64,000 nucleotides of DNA from Dokdonella_A sp963775445. Its GTDB lineage: Bacteria; Pseudomonadota; Gammaproteobacteria; Xanthomonadales; Rhodanobacteraceae. The notes beneath the pieces are model-generated. The model was not told where the DNA came from and made no database searches. It saw only the letters and a list, made by a program, of their open reading frames with translations. Positions 36,889 to 45,399 of this stretch are shown here, one piece after another. The translations under genes and the position numbers were made by a program. The stretch is from positions 1,736,001 to 1,800,000 of the forward strand of contig CAVZIT010000004.1 in the NCBI GenBank assembly GCA_963775445.1, written 5' to 3'. Each line of letters begins with the position of its first letter. Position 1 is the stretch's first letter.

Positions 36889-37845
36889 TCAGGATCGCAG
36901 CAGCAGGTTGACCAGCAAGCCGAGCACGCCCAGCAGGAACGCCATGCTCAGGAACTCCGGCGCGCGGAACAGGCGCACCTTCGCCGAGACCGTCTCGATC
37001 GCCGCCAGCGCGGCGCCGGCCAGCGCCAGCTTGGCGATGAGCACCGCCACGGCGAGCAGCAACCAGCAGATGCCGGCGCCGTGCAACGCGATGCCCCATG
37101 GCATGAACAGCACGAAACCGATGCAGGCATAGTTCAGGAGCTTGAGCCAGGCGGCCCACTCCATCAGGGCGAGGTGGCGCGCCGAATACTCGAGCAGCAT
37201 TGCCTCGTGGATCATCGTCACTTCGAGGTGCGTGGTCGGATTGTCGATCGGAATGCGGCCGTTCTCGGCCAGCAGCACCATCACGAAAGCCACGCCCGCG
37301 AACGCCAGGCTCGGATGCAGCACCAAACCGTTGCCATCGAGCGGGACGCCTTCGGCCACGCTCGGCAGCGCAGTGCTGCCGAACATCAGGAATGCGTTGA
37401 ACAGCACCATCAACAATGCCGGCTCGGCCAGAAAGCCGATCATCATGTCGCGCCGGGCGCCCATGCTGCCGAACACCGTGCCGATATCCATTGCCGCGAG
37501 CGCGATGAACACCCGCGCCAGCGCAAACAGTCCGACCAGAGCGATTGCGTCCGCGACGCGCGCCATCGGCAGATCGGTGGTGACGGATGGAATGATCGCC
37601 GCCGCCATCGTCATGCTACCGAACACGAGGTACGGTGCAGATCGGAATAGCGGCGACGCATTGGTGGCCAGCGCGGCATCCTTGCGCAACAACTTGCGCA
37701 GACTGCGATACGGCAACAGCAACGACGGGGCAGAGCGGTTCTGCAGCCAGGCGCGGCACTGTGCGACCCACCCTGCCAGCAACGGCGCCAGCGCTATTGC
37801 CAGCAGGGTCCCGAGCAACTGGCCGGTCCACGCGAACGCGCTCAC
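36889..37845 (-). CDS. hyfC: Hyf/NuoH-like membrane anchor subunit HyfC
   Basis: 318 residues, eight or so membrane helices, NuoH/HycD family, the subunit that connects the peripheral arm to the membrane. The conserved loop FALARVFIALAAMDIGTVFG (about residues 105-125) and LLAENGRIPIDNPTTHLEVTMIHEAM (about 190-215) carry the acidic residues of the family. The start is GTG 37845, overlapping the hyfB stop as GTGA. The gene is 2 bases upstream of hyfE. Confidence 0.9.
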   Translation of the reverse strand: MSAFAWTGQLLGTLLAIALAPLLAGWVAQCRAWLQNRSAPSLLLPYRSLRKLLRKDAALATNASPLFRSAPYLVFGSMTMAAAIIPSVTTDLPMARVADAIALVGLFALARVFIALAAMDIGTVFGSMGARRDMMIGFLAEPALLMVLFNAFLMFGSTALPSVAEGVPLDGNGLVLHPSLAFAGVAFVMVLLAENGRIPIDNPTTHLEVTMIHEAMLLEYSARHLALMEWAAWLKLLNYACIGFVLFMPWGIALHGAGICWLLLAVAVLIAKLALAGAALAAIETVSAKVRLFRAPEFLSMAFLLGVLGLLVNLLLRS

Positions 37846-39854
37846 AGGACGAACACCAACAGGACAATCAAGGTCAGGAAGCTGTACATCAGGTAGATCG
37901 ACAGGCGACCGCCCTGCAGCAGGGCGAGGGCGCCGGCCAGCCGGTCGATGCATTGCGCGAGAGGTCGGTACAGGAAGAGTCGGAACCGGTCGTCGATTTC
38001 GATGCGATAGCTCGGAGCGGTGTCGGTTGGCGCGGGGAGTTTGCGATCAATACGAAACAGCAGACCGAACATGTGCCGTATCGGTTGACCGAAGCCCTCG
38101 GCGCTGTCCTGCATGCGCGGAGTCAGCCACGAATAGCCGCAGTTCCAGGGCGGTGTGCGGAAGACGCGCCCGTGATACATCCCGCGCACCGTCACGAAGA
38201 CCACCGCAATCACCCCGAGCATACCGATGAGCAGCCACAGACCGCTGTAGGATGCGCGCGACGCGGCCACCGGCACGATCCACCACGCTGTGCGACCGCG
38301 CTGGATGACACTGCCCGTCAACAAGCGCGTCACGGCGGCCGTGGCATCCAGGGCAAATTGCGGAAATACGCCGATCAGAACGCAGCCCAAGGCCAGCCAT
38401 GCCAGTCCCATGCGTTCGAACCAGCCGGCATCGCGGGCCTGCAGCAGCGACGCTTCGCGCGGCTGACCGAGGAAGATCACGCCGTAGAACTTGACCATCA
38501 CGTACCCGGCCAGCGCCGCCGTCAATGCCACGACGGCGGCGCCCAAGGGTGTGACCATGTCGATGAATGCGTGCGGGATGGTCGGCGTGGAAAGGAAAGA
38601 CTGCAGCAGCAGCCATTCGGAAACGAAACCATTGAGCGGCGGCAGGCCCGCGAGCGCCAGACTGCCGATCAGCGCGAGCGTAGCGACCCAGGGCATCGAC
38701 CGGATCAGGCCGCCGAGCTTGCCAAGGCTGCGCTCGCGCGTCGCATGAAACACGCATCCGGTGGCCAGGAACAACAGGCTCTTGAACAAGGCGTGGTTGA
38801 ACGAGTGCAGCAGCGCCGCGGTGAGCGCGAGCGCCGCGAGCAGATCCATCCCAAACGAATGACTCAACAATGCGAGACCCACGCCTGTGAGGATCAGCCC
38901 GATATTTTCGATCGACGAGTACGCGAGCAACCGCTTCATGTCCGTCTGCACCGCGGCGAACACCGCACCGAACAACGCCGTGCCGAGCCCCAGCGTCATG
39001 GTCAGCATGCCCCACCACCACGGGCCAGGGTGGAGCAGGTCGAAAGCGACGCGCAGCAGGCCATAGATCGCCACCTTGAGCATCAGCCCGCTCATCATCG
39101 CCGACACCGGCGCTGGCGCCGCCGGATGGGCTTCGGGCAGCCAGACATGCAACGGCACCATGCCGGCCTTGATGCCAAAGCCGAACAACGCAAGCAGGAA
39201 CGCGGCACTGGCCCATGCCGGTGCGAGGCTTGCGCCGCGCATCGCATCGAAAGTCATGAGCCAGCTGCCACCGTGCAACACACCGAAGCACAACAGCAGC
39301 GCCAGCGCGCCGACATGCGCCATCAACAGGTAGAGGAAACCGGCGCGACGAATCTCGGGAATGCGGTGCTGGGTTGTCACCAGGAAATACGAAGCGATTG
39401 CCATCGTTTCCCAGGACACCATGAACAGGTAGGCGTCATCGGCAAGCACCACGATCGCCATGCTGGCGAGGAACACGTGGTACTGCAGGCCGAGCAGGCC
39501 CGGTGAGGCACCTTCGCCCGCGCGGAAATATCCGGCAGCAAACACCGAAATGCCGGCGCCGGCCGTCCCGAGCAGAATCAGGAAAAAACCGGACAGCGCA
39601 TCGAGGCGCAAGTGGAACGGCAGGTCCGGCAAGCCGAGCGGCAATACGATCGTCTGCGGAGTGAAGCTGCTGCCGAGTGCCACGGTCGCGGTGCCTGCAA
39701 TAACCAATGCGACCAGTGCGCCAAGCGGAAACAGGATGCGAGCCACCCACGCGACGCGATTGGGGTGGACCAAGCCGGCCACACCGAGAACCAGCCAAGC
39801 GGCCACGAGGCCGAGCAACGCCGGGAGCGGATGCGCGAACAGCGAAAGGCTCAA
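37842..39854 (-). CDS. hyfB: Hyf/NuoL-like proton-pumping membrane subunit HyfB
   Basis: 670 residues, about 15 membrane helices, NuoL/HyfB family. Key features are VSWETMAIASYFLV (helix 5 Glu), GFGIKAGMVPLHVWLPEAHPAAPAPVS (residues about 220-247, helix 7 Lys), LLHSFNHALFKSLLFLATG (helix 8 Lys and His) and SLALAGLPPLNGFVSEW. The best start is TTG 39854, with no strong ribosome site. It is the first gene of the operon. 118 bases separate it from the divergent ribbon-helix-helix gene. It could carry H+ or Na+; the sequence alone does not say. Confidence 0.9.
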   Translation of the reverse strand: MSLSLFAHPLPALLGLVAAWLVLGVAGLVHPNRVAWVARILFPLGALVALVIAGTATVALGSSFTPQTIVLPLGLPDLPFHLRLDALSGFFLILLGTAGAGISVFAAGYFRAGEGASPGLLGLQYHVFLASMAIVVLADDAYLFMVSWETMAIASYFLVTTQHRIPEIRRAGFLYLLMAHVGALALLLCFGVLHGGSWLMTFDAMRGASLAPAWASAAFLLALFGFGIKAGMVPLHVWLPEAHPAAPAPVSAMMSGLMLKVAIYGLLRVAFDLLHPGPWWWGMLTMTLGLGTALFGAVFAAVQTDMKRLLAYSSIENIGLILTGVGLALLSHSFGMDLLAALALTAALLHSFNHALFKSLLFLATGCVFHATRERSLGKLGGLIRSMPWVATLALIGSLALAGLPPLNGFVSEWLLLQSFLSTPTIPHAFIDMVTPLGAAVVALTAALAGYVMVKFYGVIFLGQPREASLLQARDAGWFERMGLAWLALGCVLIGVFPQFALDATAAVTRLLTGSVIQRGRTAWWIVPVAASRASYSGLWLLIGMLGVIAVVFVTVRGMYHGRVFRTPPWNCGYSWLTPRMQDSAEGFGQPIRHMFGLLFRIDRKLPAPTDTAPSYRIEIDDRFRLFLYRPLAQCIDRLAGALALLQGGRLSIYLMYSFLTLIVLLVFVL

Positions 39855-39972
39855 TTAAGTGTACCGGGGAGTGTCCCGCGGAGGCTGCGGGGCGCCATGA
39901 TCGATGATGCGGTTCGGATGACAGTTGTATTATCATTTAAGACACCCTCAGTTTATGCTGGACGATGGTCAG

Positions 39973-40191
39973 ATGTCACTGGAAAAACGCACGGCCCGCC
40001 TAACCGTCTTGGTCGACCCGCGCAAGAAAGCGGTGTTCGAGCGTCTATGCGCCGAGGACGACGCCACGCCATCGCAGGTGGTCCGGCGGTTGATCCGCGA
40101 GTACATCGAGCAGCGCTCGGGCCGGCCCTGGCATCCGGACATCGAGGCGGCACGGCCACTCGCCCGAACCGGTGCGCGTCGAGTGCGCTAG
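39973..40191 (+). CDS. Ribbon-helix-helix (CopG/Arc-like) DNA-binding protein
   Basis: 72 residues. The N-terminus KRTARLTVLVDPRKKAVFERLC fits a beta strand followed by helix A, and TPSQVVRRLIREYIEQR fits helix B of a ribbon-helix-helix dimer. So it probably binds DNA as a dimer, like CopG or Arc. The start ATG 39973 (MSLEKRT) is used; ATG 39955 would add six residues. No toxin gene accompanies it. It is divergent from hyfB across 118 bases that include an A+T-rich patch (39924-39940), which makes it a candidate regulator of the Hyf-like operon, but that is inference. Confidence 0.75.
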   Translation: MSLEKRTARLTVLVDPRKKAVFERLCAEDDATPSQVVRRLIREYIEQRSGRPWHPDIEAARPLARTGARRVR

Positions 40192-40355
40192 CGCATACCG
40201 CGGACGGACGCGATTCCATTCGCTCGGCCGCCTGCCAGTTGCTCGCGGCGACGAGTCGTCCTGCCGCAACCGCGAACGGGCATCGGATTTCCGCCGCTGG
40301 CTGCAAAGCCGGGAGCGAAGCGGGGTAGTGCGCTGCAAGTCGGTATGATCCCCGC

Positions 40356-41711
40356 ATGGCGCGCCGCCCGCTTTCCACGCCCGATCTGGTTCCCGAACCG
40401 GATGCCCTGAAGCCGCTTGCGGAGCGCATTCGCCCGCAGACGCTCGACGAGATTGTCGGCCAGCCACGTCTGCTCGGTCCGGGAACGCCGCTTCGACGCG
40501 CCATCGAATCGGGTCATGTGCATTCGATGGTGCTGTGGGGACCACCGGGATGCGGCAAGACCACGCTGGCACTCTTGCTCGCAAAATATGCCGATGCCGA
40601 ATTCAAGGCGATCTCGGCCGTACTTACGGGACTGGCCGACGTGCGCGCCGCGCTCGCCGACGCCGCAGTCAATTTCGCCCAAGGCGTGCGCACCGTACTG
40701 TTCGTCGACGAGGTGCACCGCTTCAACAAGGCCCAGCAGGACGCGTTCCTTCCCGCAATCGAGAAAGGCGTGATCCTGTTCGTTGGCGCGACGACCGAGA
40801 ATCCGTCGTTCGAGCTGAACTCTGCGCTGCTGTCGCGCTGCCGCGTGCATGTCATGGATGCGGTGCCGGCCGAAGCGATCGTGAAGGCGCTGGAGCGTGC
40901 GCTGGGCGATTCCGAGCGCGGCCTCGGATCGCTTGCACTGAACGTCGATGGCGGTGCGCTCGAATCGATAGCGACCGCCGCCGACGGAGATGTGCGTCGC
41001 GCGCTGACCCTGCTTGAAATCGCCGCCGAGCTCGCCACGGACGGGCGTATTGACGATACAACGCTGACCCAGGTTCTGGCCGATCGCACACGCCGCTTCG
41101 ACAAAGGTGGCGATGCGTTCTACGACCAGATTTCGGCGCTGCACAAGTCGGTGCGCTCGTCCGATCCCGATGCGGCGGTGTACTGGTTCGCGCGCATGCT
41201 CGATGGTGGCTGCGATCCGAGCTATCTTGCGCGGCGTCTCACGCGCATGGCGATCGAGGACATCGGCGTTGCCGATCCGCGTGCGCTGACGCTCGCACTC
41301 GATGCGTGGGATACGTACGAGCGACTTGGCAGCCCCGAAGGCGAACTCGCGCTGGCGGAGGCGGCGGTATATCTCGCCGTTGCGGCGAAGAGCACCGCGG
41401 TTTACTCCGCCCTCGGTCAGGCACGCGCGGATATTCGCGAAACCGGAACGCTTGCAGTTCCCGCGCCTCTTCGCAACGCGCCGACTTCCTTGATGAAAAA
41501 ACTCGGCTACGGCAAAGGCTATCAATACGATCCCAACGTCGAAGGCGGCGTCGCACTGGATCAGCAATGCCTGCCCGACGAACTGGTCGGCCGCATCTAC
41601 TACGAACCCACGTCGAACGGCCTCGAGGAGCGCGTGCGCAGTCGACTCGATGCGTTGCGGGCAGCGCGTGGCGCGGCGTTGGCTGCGAAGAAAACATCCC
41701 ACGAAGATTGA
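40356..41711 (+). CDS. rarA: Replication-associated recombination protein A (AAA+ ATPase)
   Basis: 451 residues, normal for RarA/MgsA. It works at stalled forks with SSB and RecA. Visible are PLAERIRPQTLDEIVGQ at the start, Walker A MVLWGPPGCGKTTLA near residue 60, Walker B TVLFVDEVHRFNKAQQD near 110, the sensor GATTENPSFELNSALLSRC, and the C-terminal helical region with MAIEDIGVADPRAL and KKLGYGKGYQYDP. It precedes serS as in E. coli, but lolA, its usual upstream partner, is 7.7 kb away. Confidence 0.95.
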   Translation: MARRPLSTPDLVPEPDALKPLAERIRPQTLDEIVGQPRLLGPGTPLRRAIESGHVHSMVLWGPPGCGKTTLALLLAKYADAEFKAISAVLTGLADVRAALADAAVNFAQGVRTVLFVDEVHRFNKAQQDAFLPAIEKGVILFVGATTENPSFELNSALLSRCRVHVMDAVPAEAIVKALERALGDSERGLGSLALNVDGGALESIATAADGDVRRALTLLEIAAELATDGRIDDTTLTQVLADRTRRFDKGGDAFYDQISALHKSVRSSDPDAAVYWFARMLDGGCDPSYLARRLTRMAIEDIGVADPRALTLALDAWDTYERLGSPEGELALAEAAVYLAVAAKSTAVYSALGQARADIRETGTLAVPAPLRNAPTSLMKKLGYGKGYQYDPNVEGGVALDQQCLPDELVGRIYYEPTSNGLEERVRSRLDALRAARGAALAAKKTSHED

Positions 41712-41878
41712 TGCGGGTCGATCGCATGGATCGATTGCCGAAGCGGGTGCAAGGCCCGATCCGCCGCTAAACGGGTCTCGCGCGACGGCCCAAGAACGGC
41801 ACCCTTCGTTTGCGCACCTCCTTCGGCACCGCGATAATTGCGTGCCGTAACCGCTTTTCCTCCCGGATACCCATTCTC

Positions 41879-43156
41879 ATGCTCGATCCCGCACTGCTGC
41901 GCGGACATCTGGACGTCGTCGCTGCACGATTGCAGGCGCGCGGCTATGCGCTCAATCGCGCTGCGCTCGAATCGCTCGAAGCCGAGCGCAAGCAGGTGCA
42001 GGGCGAAACCCAGGAATTGCAGAACATCCGCAACACACGCTCGAAAGCGATCGGCGTCGCCAAGGGCAAGGGCGAAGATACGAGTGTGCTCATGGCCGAA
42101 GTCGCCGACATCGGGGCGCGCTTGAAATCCAACGAACAGAAGCTCGGCGAGGTGCAGCGCAAGCTGACCGATATCGCCTTGCGCATACCGAACCTGGCCG
42201 ACGAATCGGTGCCGGTCGGCAAGGACGAGAGCGAGAACGTCGAGATCAGCCGCTGGGGCGATCCGCGCAAGTTCGACTTTACGGCGAAGGATCACGTCGA
42301 ACTCGGTGCGCGTCACGGCTGGCTCGACAGCGAGGCGGCGGCGAAGCTGTCCGGCGCACGATTCACCGTGCTGCGGGGCGATCTTGCGCGCCTGCATCGG
42401 GCGCTCGCGCAATTCATGCTCGATCTGCACAGCGGATCGCATGGATACCTCGAATGCAACGTGCCGCTGCTGGTAAATGCCGATGCATTAACCGGGACCG
42501 GGCAGTTACCCAAGTTCGAGGAAGATCTTTTTGCAACCGATCTTGCGGATGCGAAGCGGTACTTGATTCCAACCGCCGAGGTTCCGCTGACCAACCTCGT
42601 GCGCGACGAGATCGTCGACGTCGCCGCATTGCCAATGCGCCTGACGGCCCATTCGATGTGCTTTCGCGCCGAAGCGGGCAGCTACGGCAAGGACGTGCGC
42701 GGCATGATCCGCCAGCATCAGTTCGAGAAGGTCGAACTGGTCAGCATCGTGCGGCCGACCGAAAGCGCCGACGAACACGAACGCATGACGCGTTGCGCCG
42801 AGGCGGTGCTCGAAGCGCTCGAATTGCCGTACCGACGCATGCTGCTGTGCACGGGCGACATGGGTTTCGCCGCAGCCAAGACCTACGATCTCGAAGTCTG
42901 GTTGCCTTCGCAGAATTGCTATCGCGAGATTTCGTCCTGCTCGAACTGCACCGATTTCCAGGCCCGCCGCATGCAGGCGCGCTGGCGCAACCCCGAAACC
43001 GGCAAACCCGAACTCGTGCACACCTTGAATGGCTCGGGCGTAGCGATCGGCCGCGCACTCGTCGCCGTCATGGAAAACTGCCAGCAAGCTGATGGGTCGA
43101 TTACGGTACCAGGGGTGCTGCGACCCTACATGGGAGGAAAGGAGACGATCGAATAG
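41879..43156 (+). CDS. serS: Seryl-tRNA synthetase
   Basis: 425 residues, class II synthetase. The N-terminal long helical hairpin (residues about 30-100) is the tRNA-Ser variable-arm binder. The catalytic core carries LIPTAEVPLTN (motif 1 region), CFRAEAGSYGKDVRGMIRQHQFEKVE (about 265-290, motif 2) and LNGSGVAIGRALVAVMEN (motif 3). The start ATG 41879 begins MLDPALLRG, the usual SerRS start. About 490 bases downstream is tRNA-Ser(UGA), so the enzyme and one of its substrates are neighbours. Confidence 0.96.
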   Translation: MLDPALLRGHLDVVAARLQARGYALNRAALESLEAERKQVQGETQELQNIRNTRSKAIGVAKGKGEDTSVLMAEVADIGARLKSNEQKLGEVQRKLTDIALRIPNLADESVPVGKDESENVEISRWGDPRKFDFTAKDHVELGARHGWLDSEAAAKLSGARFTVLRGDLARLHRALAQFMLDLHSGSHGYLECNVPLLVNADALTGTGQLPKFEEDLFATDLADAKRYLIPTAEVPLTNLVRDEIVDVAALPMRLTAHSMCFRAEAGSYGKDVRGMIRQHQFEKVELVSIVRPTESADEHERMTRCAEAVLEALELPYRRMLLCTGDMGFAAAKTYDLEVWLPSQNCYREISSCSNCTDFQARRMQARWRNPETGKPELVHTLNGSGVAIGRALVAVMENCQQADGSITVPGVLRPYMGGKETIE

Positions 43157-43324
43157 TGGTCGCCGGCGATGCGAACGCGCTGCGTGGATGTCCAGCAAGA
43201 GACGGCGAGAGTGCGCTTCGACTCCGCTCGCTGGCGCGAGCTACGCTCAGCGCGAACGGATAGGGACGCCCGGAGTCAAACCGGCGTGGAGGCGCGCGGA
43301 GCGCGCCCGGATGCAGGACACAAA

Positions 43325-43361
43325 GGAGAGGTGGCCGAGCGGTTTAAGGCACCGGTCTTGA
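43325..43361 (+). other. tRNA-Ser 5' half, copy 1 (decoy, not a functional tRNA)
   Basis: 37 bases identical to the first 37 bases of the tRNA-Ser at 43645, from the acceptor strand through the D-arm to the last anticodon base (TGA). After 76 unrelated bases comes AAACCGGCGTGG (43438-43449), which matches the tRNA sequence that should follow the anticodon. The T-arm and the 3' acceptor strand are absent. Confidence 0.9.
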
Positions 43362-43484
43362 CTGCGAAGGCAGGATGCCGGAGCGAACATCGGCGTAGCC
43401 GATGGCCCGAAGGGCGCAGGGCGGGACGCCCGGAGTCAAACCGGCGTGGAGGCGCGCGGAGCGCGCCCGGATGCAGGACACAAA

Positions 43485-43521
43485 GGAGAGGTGGCCGAGC
43501 GGTTTAAGGCACCGGTCTTGA
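43485..43521 (+). other. tRNA-Ser 5' half, copy 2 (decoy, not a functional tRNA)
   Basis: Identical to copy 1 and exactly 160 bases downstream. It again stops after the anticodon TGA and is again followed, 76 bases later, by AAACCGGCGTGG (43598-43609). Only the third unit, at 43645, goes on to a complete tRNA. Confidence 0.9.
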
Positions 43522-43644
43522 CTGCGAAGGCAGGATGCCGGAGCGAACATCGGCGTAGCCGATGGCCCGAAGGGCGCAGGGCGGGACGCCCGGAGTCAAA
43601 CCGGCGTGGAGGCGCGCGGAGCGCGCCCGGATGCAGGACACAAC

Positions 43645-43734
<90 letters not shown>

Positions 43735-43960
43735 ACGACCGGCCCATGCGAGACACCGCCTGCGCAGGGCCGTCAGCCTTCGGACCGGGGGCGGGCAGGC
43801 TTCTCGAATCCGGTACTTGCATCGGGCGTAGCGAAGCCGTTCCGCGGCGGGCGATCGTGTCACTGGTGTGCCCTCCCAAATGGGAGGATAGTCCCAGCCC
43901 TCTCGTCGGCCGCGTCAGCTGGCAGACGCCCATAACCAGCATTCCGGAGGCGGGAGTCAA

Positions 43961-44539
43961 ATGTCGCAGGCATCGTTCGGAAATTGGTCGAAAGGAACGG
44001 CTTGGATTACGTTGTTCACGCTGGTGGCCGACCCCTGGTCGGGAGCGCACAGCCGGGATGTCGAAAACCGCGACGTGATGCTGGGGACGGCGCCATCCGT
44101 ATCGAAAACATTCGATCCAGTCCGTATCGCCCCCGGGGGCGTAAGCCTGGTCACCCTCACGTTAACCAATCCCAATGACACTCCCGCGACGCTCACCGCG
44201 GAGCTGGATGACGCGCTGCCCTCTCCAGTGGAGATAGGCGGCGGTGCGGGTACAACCACCTGTCCGAATGGAAACGTGAGTGCGATTGCCGGATTCGCGA
44301 TCTTCGCGTTGGGCGCCGGCGCGCAAATACCCGCGAACGGATCGTGTACGGTCGCGGTTTGCGTAACGACCGACACAGCCGGCTCATACACGAACACCAT
44401 TCCGGCAGCCGCGTTGCAGACCGACATGGGTAGCAATATCGATTCCGCCAGTGCGATCCTTGCGGTGACGACCGATGTCATCTTTTCTGATGGATTCGAC
44501 GGAGTTCCGGGCGACTGCGCTGTAGGACTGCCGCGGTAA
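43961..44539 (+). CDS. Hypothetical protein with DUF11-like beta domain and IFSDGFDG C-terminal tail
   Basis: 192 residues. An excellent ribosome site (GGAGGCGGGAG) precedes ATG 43961. Residues about 45-160 look like an immunoglobulin-like, DUF11-type beta-sandwich of surface proteins: SKTFDPVRIAPGGVSLVTLT, then LTNPNDTPATLTAELDD, with a paired Cys in TTCPN and SCTVAVCV. The C-terminus has DVIFSDGFDG followed by GDC. A tail of the form D-x-IF-x-DGFD/E recurs, from memory, in secreted proteins of Rhodanobacteraceae and may be a sorting or processing signal. The N-terminus is only weakly signal-like. Function unknown. Confidence 0.7.
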   Translation: MSQASFGNWSKGTAWITLFTLVADPWSGAHSRDVENRDVMLGTAPSVSKTFDPVRIAPGGVSLVTLTLTNPNDTPATLTAELDDALPSPVEIGGGAGTTTCPNGNVSAIAGFAIFALGAGAQIPANGSCTVAVCVTTDTAGSYTNTIPAAALQTDMGSNIDSASAILAVTTDVIFSDGFDGVPGDCAVGLPR

Positions 44540-44898
44540 TCATTCGCGCATCCTTCTTCCGCGTAATGCGTCAGCGCGTGAGGACACCAATGCGAGGCTG
44601 GGTCGCGGTTGGCCTCCTGCGTGGCTCTCAGGAGCACGCATGACCCGAAATTTCCCGGAGATTCTTCCGCTCACAGCGGTTCACTTGCGAAGACCGGGTC
44701 GCGCAAATCTGCACACTTCGAAGTCATTCGAAACGCCGCCGGTTGGGGCTCATATCCGTAAGCGATCGCGAAAGCGATTCATCCGGCAACAGCAAGCCGG
44801 TATCCCGTAGGGTCTTCTTCGCCAGACCAGGTGAGCCGGCATTTACTTCTCGTATCTGCAACGCGCGCATAATGGTCAACCCAATGCGGGCTGGCCCC
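44540..44898. other. Intergenic stretch, nothing recognised
   Basis: 359 bases between the DUF11-like gene and the next small ORF. There is no tRNA, no strong hairpin with a T-run, and no frame with a good ribosome site and protein-like composition on either strand. A minus-strand frame crosses it (stop at 44724), but its composition is Arg/Ser/Thr-rich shadow sequence. Confidence 0.4.
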
Positions 44899-45174
44899 AT
44901 GAAAGATCGCGTATCGTTGTTCAACCTGCGGCTCAGCGACGGCCGCACGATCGGCCCCAAAGCGCTGCATCGACTGTGGTCCGAAGCGTGTGGCAGCAGG
45001 GACGTGGCGGTCGGTCGCACGACCTTTGAGTCGGTCGGGCGCGCGGGCCACCGGATATACACCTTGTCGGGTCCGCGCAGCATGACCGGACTCGATGCGG
45101 TCGAACTGCGTCTGCGCAACCTGATGCGCGACCGGATCGCCGGATCGGTGGTTACGTTGACGCGACTTGCCTGA
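44899..45174 (+). CDS. Small hypothetical protein (91 aa)
   Basis: MKDRVSLFNLRLSDGRTI opens a 91-residue frame that looks protein-like: alternating hydrophobic segments, GRTTFESVGRAGHRIYTLSG in the middle, and a short helical C-terminal part. No domain is recognised. ATG 44899 is the likely start, ATG 44884 an alternative; neither has a strong ribosome site. It lies 225 bases upstream of the response regulator on the same strand. Confidence is modest because the opposite strand also has an open frame. Confidence 0.45.
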   Translation: MKDRVSLFNLRLSDGRTIGPKALHRLWSEACGSRDVAVGRTTFESVGRAGHRIYTLSGPRSMTGLDAVELRLRNLMRDRIAGSVVTLTRLA

Positions 45175-45399
45175 CTGGGCAATGGCTGCAGCCCTCGAAT
45201 ACCGCGCGAAAGCAGCCGCCCCCGCGCGCGCGACCAACAGGCCATTGACGACGACTGGCACGCGCTGCACCTGATCGCTTCGTCCGAAGTTTCCTACGGA
45301 ACGGCGCGAACGTGTCCTGCATCGATGCGGGTCCGTGCGTTGTTGCAACTTGTGGCTGACGGTCGGAAACTGGGGCTCTCGGGGGAGAGGGAGCACATC

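Noticed and set aside
37635..39506. 623-residue plus-strand open frame
   Set aside because: Antisense to hyfB and hyfC; composition (Gln, His, Arg) is that expected from the reverse of membrane helices.
32702..39854. Functional [NiFe] hydrogenase-4 / formate hydrogenlyase
   Set aside because: The large subunit lacks both CxxC pairs, and formate dehydrogenase, ferredoxin-type subunits and Hyp maturation genes are absent here.
39925..40191. RHH protein as antitoxin of a toxin-antitoxin pair
   Set aside because: No small toxin gene adjoins it; the neighbours are rarA and the divergent hyfB.
43325..43521. Two additional tRNA-Ser genes
   Set aside because: Both copies lack the T-arm and the 3' acceptor strand; only 43645-43734 folds as a complete tRNA.
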